A stretch of DNA of 60,650 nucleotides, taken from the NCBI RefSeq assembly GCF_030063135.1, contig NZ_JASISO010000051.1, positions 1-60,650 on the forward strand. The letters are read 5' to 3'. Made by a program: the position numbers and the translations under genes. This document shows positions 37,692-46,382 of this stretch, in pieces. Under the pieces are notes generated by a model. That model made no database searches and was not told the origin of the DNA. It saw only the letters and a list, made by a program, of their open reading frames with translations. The first letter of the stretch is position 1. Each line of letters begins with the position of its first letter. The DNA comes from Streptomyces sp. G-G2. Its GTDB lineage: Bacteria > Actinomycetota > Actinomycetes > Streptomycetales > Streptomycetaceae.

Positions 37692-38189
37692 GTGAGTACC
37701 GAAGACAACGGCCAGCCCTTCTTCGACGACCCGAACGCGGCGCTGCGTGAGATCGCGCAGAACCCGGCCGCCTACGCGCACTACCTCGCGGACTTCAACC
37801 GGGTCGTCCTGGACATGCAGGCCAAGCTGGAGATCCTCCAGCGCGAGGCCCGTGTGCACTGCCGCGGGACCCGCGTGGAGGGCGACAAGTGGGGCCAGGC
37901 TTTCCTGCGCTCCTTTCCGGTGGAAAGTTCCCTGAACGACGTTCTCAAGAACCTGAAGAACGTTACGGCGGGACTGGAAAAGAGCGCCCACAAGCGCCAC
38001 GCCCACGACGAAAAGGTGAAGGAGGTCAAGAACAGCAGGAAGGAAAAGGCGCAGATCAAGGCGCGTAAAAACAATCCGACGCTCCAGGCCGCCCCGGAAA
38101 CCCCGGACCAGCGGGGTACGCAGAGCCCGAATTCGGGGTATGGTGCTCCCACGTCGATTTACAACCTGGACCGCAGGGAGTCGGCGTGA
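37692..38189 (+). CDS. Charged helical protein of the transfer cluster
   Basis: 165 aa from GTG at 37692, GGAGG upstream. Mostly helical: EIAQNPAAYAHYLADFNRVVLDMQAKLEILQREARVHCRG, then SSLNDVLKNLKNVTAGLEKSAHKRHAHDEKVKEVKNSRKEKAQIKARK, a very basic coiled segment. The tail is Pro/Gly-rich. Codon use in the middle is less G/C-biased than neighbours (AAA, GAA, GTT), hinting at different ancestry. Stop overlaps the next GTG. Confidence 0.7.
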   Translation: MSTEDNGQPFFDDPNAALREIAQNPAAYAHYLADFNRVVLDMQAKLEILQREARVHCRGTRVEGDKWGQAFLRSFPVESSLNDVLKNLKNVTAGLEKSAHKRHAHDEKVKEVKNSRKEKAQIKARKNNPTLQAAPETPDQRGTQSPNSGYGAPTSIYNLDRRESA

Positions 38190-38422
38190 GTGCAGGTCGC
38201 CCGCTCACGAAAGCAGAGCGGAAGGCAATGAACCGTGCGGAACACGAGCGGCAAATCACACAGGATTTGATCGCGCAGCACGGCAAAGACCTCGGCACCT
38301 TCTACGCCTGGCTCCGGATTGTGAATATCCGAGGCACCCAGGCGTATCGCGACGGGAACACGGACTTCATCCGTGAGGCCGCGCTCGCCCTGCAGAACGT
38401 CTACAGCCGCCACTCCGGCTAG
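38186..38422 (+). CDS. Small helical protein (78 aa)
   Basis: GTG at 38186 overlaps the upstream stop (GTGA). The sequence RPLTKAERKAMNRAEHERQITQDLIAQHGKDLGTFYAWLRIVNIRGTQAYRDGNTDFIREAALALQNVYSRHS is helical and basic at the front. Codons ATT, GGA and GAA are relatively frequent, as in the gene upstream, so both may derive from one transferred unit. Function unknown. Confidence 0.65.
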   Translation: MSAGRPLTKAERKAMNRAEHERQITQDLIAQHGKDLGTFYAWLRIVNIRGTQAYRDGNTDFIREAALALQNVYSRHSG

Positions 38423-38439
38423 CTCACCGCGCCCCGTAC

Positions 38440-38474
38440 GAAGGGCCGCTCCCGAACCTCGGGGGCGGCCCTTC
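38440..38474 (+). terminator. GAAGGGCCGCTCCC hairpin
   Basis: 14-base arms (one mismatch) flank a short loop, 17 bases after the stop at 38422. It is followed by a short tandem GCGTGCCGCGCGTG repeat (about 38487-38520). Confidence 0.75.
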
Positions 38475-38574
38475 GGCGACCCCAACGCGTGCCGCGCGTG
38501 TCGCGTGCCGCGCGTGGCGTGCGCGCGTGTACGCGAGGCCGATGCCGACTGTCAAGCCCAGGAGGAGGGGCCGC

Positions 38575-40818
38575 GTGTCCGACGACACCGAAAGCAACGT
38601 CATCAACCTCCCCACTCGGGGTGGCGATTCCGGCGGAATGCCGGAACTCCCCGATGCAGGGAGTCTGTTTTTCACTGAACCGTCCGGCGGAAGTGCGGAC
38701 GGCGGTGGTTCTCCCGAGTCTCCGGAAGGGGCGGCCAGGGAAATGCCGCCCATTCGCGGCCCCATTTCCCCGGAAGTCGCATTGCGGGAAACGGGAATGC
38801 CTGATGCTCCGGATTTCGACGATGAGGAATACGAGGAAGGCGAATATGAGCAGCCTCGTTCTCTCGCCGATCGTCTCGGTGACTGGCTGGAGCTCCGTTT
38901 GGAAGTGGCGCGGGACCGGCACGCCGGTGAAGCGCCGTTCCGTGAGGCGGAAATAGCGCGCAAGGCCGCGCTTTTGGAAGCCCGTACCGCGCAGGAAACC
39001 GCGATGATGGAGCAGAACGCGAAGCTCCACACCGCGCAGATGAAAGCGAAGGGCGACAAGGCGGCGGCGCGTGGCAAGGCCGACGCGGCGCGGTCCTCCG
39101 GCTCCGGCCTGGGCGCCGACAAGGGCGGCCGCTCGAAGGCCGGCGGCGGGGGCGGCTCACGCGGAGGCGGCGGCAGCTCCAACGGCTCCGGCCGTGGCTC
39201 CGGCGGCTCTGGCCGCGGTTCCGGGGGCGGCACCTCCCCCAAGGGTGCCGGGAAGGGCTCTGATCGCCCTGCTGGCGGCGGCAAGGGCAGCCCGAAGGGC
39301 AATGAGTCGTCCGGGGGCCCGAAAGGCCGCCAGAACGGCGCTGGAGGCTCCGGTGCGGGCAAGCCCGGTACAGGCAAGGGCAGTTCGGGCGGCTCCGGCG
39401 GCAAGAACGGCTCGGGCAGCACCGGGACCGGCAAGGGCGGCTCGAAAGGTGAAGGCGGCAAGTCGAAGGATTCGCCCGCCACCAACCCCAGGGCGGAACG
39501 CGCCCGCGGCCGCCAGGAGCGCGCCGCCGCACGCCAGGCCGCCCGGCAGCAGCGGCGCAGTGCCAACCAGGCCGCCAACCTCGCCGACCGCAGCAAGGAC
39601 CGCGACCAGGACCGCACCGCCGTCCAGGCGGCGCGCGAGGAACGCCGCAAGGTGAAAGCCGAACGGAAGGCCGCGGCACGGGCGAAGCGGGAGGCAGCCA
39701 AGGCCGCCGACGACCGCACCACCCTGGGCGCAGCCGTCCAGGAGGAAGCGCAGCGCCGCTGGGACAAGCGCCGCGCAGCGGAGAAGGACAAGGCCGCGAA
39801 GGACAGCAAGACCAAGGACGACACCGGCGACACCAAGGAAGCCACCGGCGACAAGGACTCCGAGGCCACGACCAAGAAGATGACCAAGGACGACCCCGAG
39901 AAGCCCGCAGACGGCTCGAAGGACGACTCCACGGCCGAGAAGCCGGACGACGACAAGAAGGACAGCGAGAAGCCGTCTGACGCCTCCGCAGACACGGACG
40001 CGAAGGACGACACCGGGACGGACGACGACTCCAAGCCCGACGACGTCAAGGACCCGCCGGACACCGAGGACAGCGACGACGAGCGCTCCTTCAAGGAGCG
40101 GATCAAGGACTTCTTCACCAAGGCCGGCGAGGACACCCCGCCCGAGCCGGAGGAGTCCGCGCGGCTTCGGCCCGAGGACCTCGGCGACATCACGGTGGAC
40201 CGCCCCGGCGGCCCGACCCGGACCCCGCAGCCCGAACCGGCTGAGGACGACATCGAGGACGCGGTCATCGTCGACGACCCGTCCGACCCCTTCGGAGCGC
40301 ACGTCAGCAGCCCGACAAGCCTCCCCCGCGCACCGGAACCCCACACCCAGCGCCCCGGCACCAGCCGACCCACAGCACAGGAGGACCCCGTGGCATCGGA
40401 GGTCAACAAGCCCGCGTCGGGCCAGACCGGCATGGCGGCCAAGCACCGCACCGACATCACCTTCGGCGAGTACCTGATGGAGATCGTGAACATCGCGATC
40501 GCCGCAGCCCTCGACAAGGACCGCGCCCAGGAGCTGGCCGTCGCGATCGGCAAGGTCGCCGACGCGCTGCGGGACATGGCGGCCGACCTGGTGGGCGACC
40601 ACAACATCGCCACCGAGGTCGTCGACCAGATCACCGACCTGGCCGACGCCGCGGACCGCATGAAGCAGCTGGCCGAACGGTGCGCCACCGAATGCGAGAT
40701 CGCCTCGGAGGGCGCCCGGATCGCCGCCATGTCGGTCGGCCGCGTCTACGGCCAGGACATCGACGCCATGGACGACGCGGGCCTGGCCACCGCCTCCTCC
40801 GCCGCCCACCACGACTAG
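38575..40818 (+). CDS. Large disordered Gly/Ser- and Lys/Asp-rich protein
   Basis: 747 aa from GTG at 38575, chosen because AGGAGG lies upstream; an earlier GTG at 38527 is in frame. The order is: acidic N-terminus with DDEEYEEGEYEQ; helix LADRLGDWLELRLEVARDRHAGEAPFREAEIARKAALLEARTAQETA; about 140 residues of Gly/Ser/Lys repeats (GSGRGSGGSGRGSGGG); a basic coiled coil (RQERAAARQAARQQRRSANQ); a Lys/Asp-rich linker; and a helical C-terminal domain of about 130 residues (YLMEIVNIAIAAALDKDRAQELAVAIGKVADALRDMAADLV). It resembles a scaffold or DNA/peptidoglycan-binding spacer protein. It sits between the SpdB-like gene and the ATPase; the role is inferred only from position. Confidence 0.75.
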   Translation: MSDDTESNVINLPTRGGDSGGMPELPDAGSLFFTEPSGGSADGGGSPESPEGAAREMPPIRGPISPEVALRETGMPDAPDFDDEEYEEGEYEQPRSLADRLGDWLELRLEVARDRHAGEAPFREAEIARKAALLEARTAQETAMMEQNAKLHTAQMKAKGDKAAARGKADAARSSGSGLGADKGGRSKAGGGGGSRGGGGSSNGSGRGSGGSGRGSGGGTSPKGAGKGSDRPAGGGKGSPKGNESSGGPKGRQNGAGGSGAGKPGTGKGSSGGSGGKNGSGSTGTGKGGSKGEGGKSKDSPATNPRAERARGRQERAAARQAARQQRRSANQAANLADRSKDRDQDRTAVQAAREERRKVKAERKAAARAKREAAKAADDRTTLGAAVQEEAQRRWDKRRAAEKDKAAKDSKTKDDTGDTKEATGDKDSEATTKKMTKDDPEKPADGSKDDSTAEKPDDDKKDSEKPSDASADTDAKDDTGTDDDSKPDDVKDPPDTEDSDDERSFKERIKDFFTKAGEDTPPEPEESARLRPEDLGDITVDRPGGPTRTPQPEPAEDDIEDAVIVDDPSDPFGAHVSSPTSLPRAPEPHTQRPGTSRPTAQEDPVASEVNKPASGQTGMAAKHRTDITFGEYLMEIVNIAIAAALDKDRAQELAVAIGKVADALRDMAADLVGDHNIATEVVDQITDLADAADRMKQLAERCATECEIASEGARIAAMSVGRVYGQDIDAMDDAGLATASSAAHHD

Positions 40819-40834
40819 AAGGAAGGGTCCGCCG

Positions 40835-41251
40835 ATGAGCGACCTCGCACCCACCACCGGCGGCGGCGCCGCCGCCAAGACGGACGGCGACAACCGCTAC
40901 AAGGCCGTCCAGCAGAAGCTCAAGACGCTGGCCACGGCCGTGGACCTGGCCGGCAACGAGCTCGAAGTACTGCTGCTCCGCATGCGCACCAACGCCCAGC
41001 GCTCCGAGGGCCTGGCCGTCGACATCGCCAACGCGGAGCTGGACCGCAAGTTCATCGAGATGACCAACCAGGTGTCCGTCGCCCTGGGCGGCGCCGCCGT
41101 CGAAGTGAAGAAGCTCCACGAGACGGCCCAGGAGGTCTCCGGCCTCGCCCACGACACGCGGCGCACCCACGCGCGGCTGTACGAGGGCCTGGACGACATC
41201 CGCTCCAGCCGCCCGGAGCGCACCCCCAAGCCGGGCTTCTTCGCCCGCTGA
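40835..41251 (+). CDS. Coiled-coil transfer-cluster protein
   Basis: 138 aa from ATG at 40835, GGAAGG upstream, 16 bases after the previous stop. Nearly all helix: YKAVQQKLKTLATAVDLAGNELEVLLLRMRTNAQRSEGLAVDIANAELDRKFIEMTNQVSVALGGAAVEVKKLHETAQEV. It resembles the helical C-terminal domain of the 747-aa neighbour in style and could pair with it. Followed by a perfect hairpin, then the ATPase gene. Function unknown. Confidence 0.7.
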   Translation: MSDLAPTTGGGAAAKTDGDNRYKAVQQKLKTLATAVDLAGNELEVLLLRMRTNAQRSEGLAVDIANAELDRKFIEMTNQVSVALGGAAVEVKKLHETAQEVSGLAHDTRRTHARLYEGLDDIRSSRPERTPKPGFFAR

Positions 41252-41271
41252 CCCGACCCACCGAAACCCCT

Positions 41272-41308
41272 GATGGGCGGCCCGCCACGTAACGGCGGGC
41301 CGCCCATC
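41272..41308 (+). terminator. GATGGGCGGCCCGCC hairpin
   Basis: Perfect 15-bp arms flank ACGTAAC, only 22 bases before the GTG of the ATPase gene, so it may act as an attenuator. Confidence 0.8.
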
Positions 41309-41330
41309 GCCACACCCGAAGGAGAACCCC

Positions 41331-43433
41331 GTGTCCGTGCCGCGCAGCGTCGCCCTGGAGCGCACCTTCTACACCCTGACCGCCCCGGTCCTCGCCGCGG
41401 CCCCGAACCTCTTCGCCGACAGCCCCGTCAACACGGTCGTGCAGCTGGCGGGCGCGGCCGGTGTCGGCGGCTGGGTCCTGGCCGCCAAGAGCGACGACGC
41501 CGGTGCGGGACGCAAGATCCTGCGCTGGTCGCCGCTCGTGGCCGCCGCCGCGATCGACATCGCCGCCCGGAACACGATCGGCTGGGGCCCGTGGTGCCTG
41601 GACGGCATCCTCGCCGCCGGCTGGGCGACGGCCGGCCTGCTGGTGATGCCCTTCTCCCGGCACGCCCGCCGCCGTCACCGTCCCGCCCTCGCCGCCCCGG
41701 CCCCCGCCCCGCAGCTCCAGGCCGCACCCGAACCGTCCCTCGCCCAGCCGGACGACGGCGCCGACGCCTTCACCCGCCAGGTCCGCTGGCTGTGGGAGGC
41801 CCGCGGCCTGCCCGGCCGCACCATCGTCATCACGGCCACCCCGCACGCGGGCATGCCCAACGACCTGTCCCTGCTGCTGCGCTCCACCGAGGCCGGACGC
41901 CCGATCTCCAGCCTCACCCCGGAGGCCGTTGCCGCCGCTTTCGGTGTCGAGATCACCGACGTGCGGATCGAGGACGTAGTCCGGCAGTACGGGCGCGAGG
42001 GCGGCCCCGGCTGGAAGGAAGTCCACGTCACCCCCGACCTGAACGAGCGCCGCCGCAAGGCGCCCACCACCCACGAGTGGTGGGCCGACCGGATCGCCGG
42101 CGGGCCCGTGCCCGGCTCCGAGTTCATCAAGAAGATCCGCGATCACGAGCGCAAGGTCACCCACTACATCGCCCAGGTCCCCGACGAGCTGGGCGAACCG
42201 CGCGTCAACCAGCACTCGCTGGCCGCCGCGCTGAAGACCAAGTACGACGAAGGCCGGCTGTTCGTCACCATTGACGGCAGTCAGGTCCTGGTCTCCCTGT
42301 GGGACTCCAGCCCGCTCGCCCAGATCTTCCCCGCCACCAAGGAGCTGCTGACCCCGGACAAGGACGGCCGGTGGGTGACCGGCTACCTCGGCAACGGCCA
42401 GCCCGCCCGCAACCGCGTCTACACCGACCGGGGCGCGGCCCACGGACTGTTCGTCGCGCCGTCCGGCGGCGGCAAGACCCAGCTGATGGGTCTGCACGTC
42501 GCCGCCGACGCCCTGTTCGGCGCGGTGGTGTGGCTGGCGGCCGAAGCCCCGGACGAGAAGGCCGCCAAGCTCGGTGAGTACACAGACCGTTACGGCGTCG
42601 GCGCGCTCTACATGATCCGGCTCCTGCGCACCCTGGACGCGCTGATGGAGATCCGCGGTCAGATGGTGTGGGACGACGGCCGTGTCTACGACTGGGACCC
42701 CAAGCTGCCGGGCTGCCCCTACCGGATGCTGTCCGCCTACCTGGACGAGTTCCTCTCCGCCGCCCGCCACGGCGACTACGGCGCGGAGATCATGGACCTC
42801 GCCGAGAAGGTGTCGGTCAAGGGCCGCAAGTACGGCATCGGCCTCAAGGTGGCCGGCCAGTCCATCTACGTGCAGGACGGGTTCACGCAGCTTCTGTGCG
42901 AGAACTTGCGCGAGAACTGCATCCCCGTCGTCCTGAAGGTGGCGCCGAAGAAGGTCGGCGAGATGTTCAAGACCCTCGGCATCTCCTCCGAGAACACCCC
43001 CGAACCGCTCCCCCGCTCCTTCTCCCCTGCGGAGGCGGGCCGGATCGAGCGGGTGATGGCCGGAGAGCCCGAGCCGCCCGCCGACTCCAACACCGGCGGC
43101 GCCGGGTGGATCGTCGAAGCCAAGCAGCCCGAGGTGCTGCGCACGCTGTTCATGGACTTCAAGGCGGGCCTGGACGACTACTTCCCCGACGTCGTCGCCA
43201 GCCTCACCGACTACGAGATCCGAGAGCTCGAGGCGCGGGACCTGTGGTTCGACTGGGCCGAGCCGCCCCGGCCCGGCGAGTTCGGGCCCGAGCCCGATGA
43301 CGAGGACGGGGACGAGAAGCCGAAGGAGGGCGGGGGCAAGCCGCGCGGCGGCGGGAAGTCCGCCGCGCGCCGCGACGCGGTCACCTCCCCCCGCCAGGCG
43401 CTGGAGGCCATCAAGAACCTCTCCGGCGTCTGA
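41331..43433 (+). CDS. TraB/FtsK-like DNA-translocase ATPase
   Basis: 700 aa from GTG at 41331 (GGAGA upstream). Hydrophobic N-terminus, about 33-105, with two or three spans (VNTVVQLAGAAGVGGWVLAA, WCLDGILAAGWATAGLLVMPF). Walker A is APSGGGKT at about 376-383, and the Walker B-like segment is MLSAYLDEF at about 467-475; then KYGIGLKVAGQSIYV and LRENCIPVVLKV, typical of FtsK/SpoIIIE-type motors. Streptomyces TraB proteins move double-stranded plasmid DNA between cells using such a motor. The C-terminus is Gly/Lys-rich rather than an obvious FtsK-gamma domain. Neighbours are SpdB-like and small membrane proteins. A TraG/VirD4-like coupling ATPase is the alternative. Confidence 0.82.
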   Translation: MSVPRSVALERTFYTLTAPVLAAAPNLFADSPVNTVVQLAGAAGVGGWVLAAKSDDAGAGRKILRWSPLVAAAAIDIAARNTIGWGPWCLDGILAAGWATAGLLVMPFSRHARRRHRPALAAPAPAPQLQAAPEPSLAQPDDGADAFTRQVRWLWEARGLPGRTIVITATPHAGMPNDLSLLLRSTEAGRPISSLTPEAVAAAFGVEITDVRIEDVVRQYGREGGPGWKEVHVTPDLNERRRKAPTTHEWWADRIAGGPVPGSEFIKKIRDHERKVTHYIAQVPDELGEPRVNQHSLAAALKTKYDEGRLFVTIDGSQVLVSLWDSSPLAQIFPATKELLTPDKDGRWVTGYLGNGQPARNRVYTDRGAAHGLFVAPSGGGKTQLMGLHVAADALFGAVVWLAAEAPDEKAAKLGEYTDRYGVGALYMIRLLRTLDALMEIRGQMVWDDGRVYDWDPKLPGCPYRMLSAYLDEFLSAARHGDYGAEIMDLAEKVSVKGRKYGIGLKVAGQSIYVQDGFTQLLCENLRENCIPVVLKVAPKKVGEMFKTLGISSENTPEPLPRSFSPAEAGRIERVMAGEPEPPADSNTGGAGWIVEAKQPEVLRTLFMDFKAGLDDYFPDVVASLTDYEIRELEARDLWFDWAEPPRPGEFGPEPDDEDGDEKPKEGGGKPRGGGKSAARRDAVTSPRQALEAIKNLSGV

Positions 43434-43452
43434 CCCCACCCCGCACATCCCG

Positions 43453-43483
43453 CAGGGCCCGGCCGCATCCCGGCCGGGCCCTG
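43453..43483 (+). terminator. CAGGGCCCGGCCG hairpin
   Basis: Perfect 13-bp arms with a five-base loop, 20 bases after the ATPase stop. Confidence 0.8.
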
Positions 43484-43510
43484 CTCACACCTGACAAGGA
43501 CACATCGCTC

Positions 43511-43699
43511 GTGGCCGTATCGATCTCCGTCGTCGTCCTGCTCGCCATCGTCGTGGTCGTCCTCATCCGAGGCGGCTCCGTACGCCTCTGGCACGCCCTG
43601 GCCTGCGCCGCCTTCGGCTTCTTCCTCGCCTCCACCGGTGCCGCGCCCTTCATCACCGAAGCGATCAGCGGCGTCACCGGCTGGATCTCCACCTTCTGA
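43511..43699 (+). CDS. Small membrane protein (62 aa)
   Basis: GTG at 43511. Two hydrophobic spans, VSISVVVLLAIVVVVLI and LWHALACAAFGFFLAST, are joined by RGGSVR; the short tail is TEAISGVTGWISTF. It is the size and type of Spd small membrane proteins found beside TraB genes in Streptomyces. It probably assists spread within the recipient mycelium. Confidence 0.75.
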   Translation: MAVSISVVVLLAIVVVVLIRGGSVRLWHALACAAFGFFLASTGAAPFITEAISGVTGWISTF

Positions 43700-43766
43700 C
43701 ACCGCCCGGCCGTCGGCGTCGACGGCCGCCGCCCCCTGCACCTCCGACGCCTTCCGAGGAGCCCCG

Positions 43767-44297
43767 ATGCCCCACCCCACCCACGCCCCGCCCATACCGG
43801 CCCGCACGAGCGCGCCGCCCGCCGAACTGTCGCTGGAGGCCCGCATGGCCGCCACCGACGCGGCGATGACCATCCGGCTGGAGGAAGCCGCCGTCGCATA
43901 CGAGGTCAACACCGCGCACATCCCCACCGAGCCGGTCGACCTGGGCGACGTCGTCACCCTCCCGCTCACCCCGACACTCCAGCCCCCGACTCCGTACCCG
44001 ACCCCGGTCGCGGCGCTCCTTCAGCGCGCGCACCACCGGCTGCTCACCGGCGGATGGTGCTCCGGCGCCCTGGTCGACGAGGACGGTGCCCGCTGCCTGT
44101 ACGGCGCGATCCACGTCGAAGCCCGCGGCGACCAGAACCTGGAGTCGCGCGGCCTTCAGGTCCTGATGGACGCGATCCGCCGCCAGTTCGGCGACGTCGA
44201 CTCCGTGCCCGCCTTCAACGACGGCTTCACCAGCGGCCGCATCCCGATGCGGATGCTCGACCAGGCCGCCGACCTCGCCGACGCCCGCGGCCTCTGA
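43767..44297 (+). CDS. DUF6197-type protein
   Basis: 176 aa from ATG at 43767, GAGGAG upstream. The last 95 residues (LLQRAHHRLLTGGWCSGALVDEDGARCLYGAIHVEA...SVPAFNDGFTSGRIPMRMLDQAADLA) follow the DUF6197 pattern: helix, GW(C/T)xGxLVDxxGxxC, a helix, then a W/FND motif and a terminal helix. The N-terminal 80 residues are Pro/Thr-rich and probably disordered. Role unknown; common on actinobacterial plasmids and prophages. Confidence 0.75.
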   Translation: MPHPTHAPPIPARTSAPPAELSLEARMAATDAAMTIRLEEAAVAYEVNTAHIPTEPVDLGDVVTLPLTPTLQPPTPYPTPVAALLQRAHHRLLTGGWCSGALVDEDGARCLYGAIHVEARGDQNLESRGLQVLMDAIRRQFGDVDSVPAFNDGFTSGRIPMRMLDQAADLADARGL

Positions 44298-44320
44298 CCG
44301 CTGCTCCGGACCACCTGCCT

Positions 44321-44348
44321 CGCACCCGAACCCTCGCGGTCGGGTGCG
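44321..44348 (+). terminator. CGCACCCGA hairpin
   Basis: Nine-base perfect arms flank a ten-base loop, 23 bases after the stop at 44297. Confidence 0.6.
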
Positions 44349-44412
44349 GGCCAGGCCCTCCGGCCTGCACACCGCCGCCACCACACGAACCCGATCAAGG
44401 GAGCGCCCCGCC

Positions 44413-45225
44413 ATGCAGTCCGACGACAAGCCCATCAACGGCCAGCACAACCCGAACCCGAGCTTCCTCGACCTGCTCAACCAGATCCCCCCGGCGCCGG
44501 ACACCGACCTGAACAAGGACCCCGGCACCACACGCTTCACCCAGCTGCGCGCTGGATGGGACGCCTCCTGGGAGCAGGGCGGCTTCCTGCACGGCCGGTG
44601 GGAGGAACTGCGCCAGGCCCCGCAGGCCGGATGGCACTTCATGGCCAACTGGATCAAGGCGCTGATGGTGCTGACCGGCCTGTGCGCGGTCATCATCCTG
44701 CTCGACACGGCGGGCGACATCTTCGACGCCACCCTGAGCCGCATGGCCGACACGGTCCCCGCCACCCGGGCCGGCACCAGCGCCGCCGGCGAGCTGTGGG
44801 GCGTGCTCGACAACCCGATCCGCTCGTACATCACCGAGAACACCGCCGGCCTCAGCGTCAGCGCCTCCGCCGTCTACACCTTCTGGCAGCTCGTGGGCTG
44901 GTTCGGCCTGATCGGCGGCTTCATCGGCAGCACCGGCGCCCGCATCACCTGGACCGTGTGGGGCGCGTCCAGCGTGCTCGCCGTGTGGTCCGCAGCCCCG
45001 GCCGACGGGCGCACCGTCGCCACCGGGATCGCCGTCCTCGCCTGGACCATCGCCTCCACCCTCGCCCTGCGCGGCCTGAGCCTGCGCCCGGTCGTCAACA
45101 ACTTCCTCCCGCCCGCCCCGGCCTTCCAGCCCCAGATCGAGATCCGGCCCGAGATCCACATCCCCGCCCCGGCCCCCGCGCCTGACGACGACACCCCCGA
45201 CAACGTCCACCCGCTCCAGCGCTGA
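44413..45225 (+). CDS. Multi-span membrane protein of the transfer cluster
   Basis: 270 aa from ATG at 44413. A soluble N-terminus of about 75 residues (FTQLRAGWDASWEQGGFLHGRWEELRQAPQAGWHFMANWIKA) leads into hydrophobic spans ALMVLTGLCAVIILLDTAGDIF, YTFWQLVGWFGLIGGFIGS, ITWTVWGASSVLAVWSAAP and VATGIAVLAWTIASTLALRGL. The C-terminus is Pro-rich with IEIRPEIHIPAPAPAP. It looks like an inner-membrane component for plasmid spread, probably partnering the ATPase and SpdB-like proteins. Confidence 0.75.
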   Translation: MQSDDKPINGQHNPNPSFLDLLNQIPPAPDTDLNKDPGTTRFTQLRAGWDASWEQGGFLHGRWEELRQAPQAGWHFMANWIKALMVLTGLCAVIILLDTAGDIFDATLSRMADTVPATRAGTSAAGELWGVLDNPIRSYITENTAGLSVSASAVYTFWQLVGWFGLIGGFIGSTGARITWTVWGASSVLAVWSAAPADGRTVATGIAVLAWTIASTLALRGLSLRPVVNNFLPPAPAFQPQIEIRPEIHIPAPAPAPDDDTPDNVHPLQR

Positions 45226-45245
45226 CCCCGGTCGCTCCGCCTGGT

Positions 45246-45282
45246 CCTCGCCCCACCCCGCCACCGCGGGGCTGGGCGAGGG
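45246..45282 (+). terminator. CCTCGCCC hairpin
   Basis: The arms CCTCGCCCCACCCCGC and GCGGGGCTGGGCGAGG pair with two mismatches, 20 bases after the stop at 45225. Confidence 0.65.
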
Positions 45283-45344
45283 CCGGACAGGCCGACCGGC
45301 CTCACGCACCACCACCTCTTTGTCCCCGACCGAATGGAGAACAC

Positions 45345-45560
45345 GTGGCCGTCATAGGCGTGCTGACGGAGCCGACCCCGCCCACCTGGTGGAAGGCGAA
45401 CCGGCACAAGGTCTACGGCACCGGCGGACTGCTGATCGGCTACCTGGTCGGCACCCACCTGCACGGGGCCCCCGACCCGCAGCCCCAGCACCCGCGCCCG
45501 AGCCACACCACGCCGGCCCCGACCCTGCCCAGCGCGCACCGCACGCACACGCCCGCCTGA
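45345..45560 (+). CDS. Small single-span membrane protein (71 aa)
   Basis: GTG at 45345 with GGAG upstream. After WWKANRHKVYGTGG comes one hydrophobic span, LLIGYLVGTHLHG, then a Pro/His-rich hydrophilic tail. Size and context suit an Spd-like accessory protein of the transfer cluster. Function otherwise unknown. Confidence 0.6.
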   Translation: MAVIGVLTEPTPPTWWKANRHKVYGTGGLLIGYLVGTHLHGAPDPQPQHPRPSHTTPAPTLPSAHRTHTPA

Positions 45561-45646
45561 CCCGGCACCCGCCGCCCCGCACCCCGCCGACACGTTCGAC
45601 GTCGGCGGGGAGCGGAGCCGTGCACCGACCTCTGGAGGAACCGATC

Positions 45647-45754
45647 GTGCTCATCCCCCGCCCGCGCCGCCGCATCGGCCGGCCCCGCCCGCAGCGTCCC
45701 GGCCCCCGCTACCCCCTGCGCCCCGACCGTCTGCCCGGCACCTGGCGCCGGTGA
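45647..45754 (+). CDS. 35-aa Arg/Pro-rich peptide
   Basis: GTG at 45647 with GGAGG eight bases upstream. The peptide runs MLIPRPRRRIGRPRPQRPGP and ends RYPLRPDRLPGTWRR. Its stop overlaps the start of the next gene (TGATG), so coupling is likely. Very basic; could bind nucleic acid or act only as a translational leader for the next gene. Confidence 0.5.
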   Translation: MLIPRPRRRIGRPRPQRPGPRYPLRPDRLPGTWRR

Positions 45755-46218
45755 TGCCTCGCCGTCGTACGCGGCGTCGCCGCCGCGAGGTGACCCGGGT
45801 GCTGCGCAGTGACGCGGCGCTGCCGGAGTTCGATCGCGGCACGGTGCCCGAAGGGCTCGTGACCAGACGGAAGTTGCGGGAGATGCAGCTGAGCCCCGGC
45901 AGCAATCAGGGCCCGGTCGCGATCCTGCGGTGCAGGCTGTGCGCGACCCGCCCGCAGTGGTCCTGCCGTCATCCCACCCGTGGCTACCTGCTCCGCGTCG
46001 ACCTGGCCGTGCCCAAGCGCACCCCGACGCTCGCTCAGGAATGGGCCCTGGACCAGGCGATGGCAGCTCGCCAGACCTGTGGCGACTGCGGCAGGCGCTT
46101 CTACTTCTGCCTCTCCAAGAAGCTGGGCTGTTGCATCGAGTGCTTCGACGGCACCCCGGTGGACCCCAGCAGCTACTTCGCGCCCACGGCGGCCGCCGTT
46201 CACCGGCTGGCCGCGTAG
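45754..46218 (+). CDS. RRQRL-type zinc-binding protein
   Basis: 154 aa from ATG at 45754 (GTG at 45751 also possible). The pattern TVPEGLVTRRKLREMQLSPGSNQGPVAILRCRLCATRPQ, then TPTLAQEWALDQAMAARQTCGDCGRRFYFCLSKKLGCCIECFDG, is that of the plasmid 'RRQRL motif' zinc-binding family; here the motif itself reads TRRKL. At least six Cys are arranged in CxxC pairs. Found in Streptomyces transfer clusters; role unknown, nucleic-acid binding likely. Confidence 0.8.
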   Translation: MPRRRTRRRRREVTRVLRSDAALPEFDRGTVPEGLVTRRKLREMQLSPGSNQGPVAILRCRLCATRPQWSCRHPTRGYLLRVDLAVPKRTPTLAQEWALDQAMAARQTCGDCGRRFYFCLSKKLGCCIECFDGTPVDPSSYFAPTAAAVHRLAA

Positions 46219-46224
46219 CGCGGA

Positions 46225-46256
46225 CCCCGTCCCGGCCACACAGGCCGGGACCGGGG
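46225..46256 (+). terminator. CCCCGTCCCGGCC hairpin
   Basis: CCCCGTCCCGGCC pairs with GGCCGGGACCGGGG with one bulge, seven bases after the stop at 46218. Confidence 0.7.
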
Positions 46257-46382
46257 CCACACCGGGCAGTCGCAGCATCGGCAAAAGGCCGGCCGCCCGC
46301 TCCCTCACCCATCGAGATCCCGAACCTGCCACGGCCCGGCCACGCCGGGCGCCCGCTGTTACCCCGGGAAGGACACCCCGCC

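Noticed and set aside
38424..40893. Two long - strand frames opposite the 747-aa gene
   Set aside because: They arise from the repeated Gly/Ser/Lys codons of the + strand gene and have no start signals.
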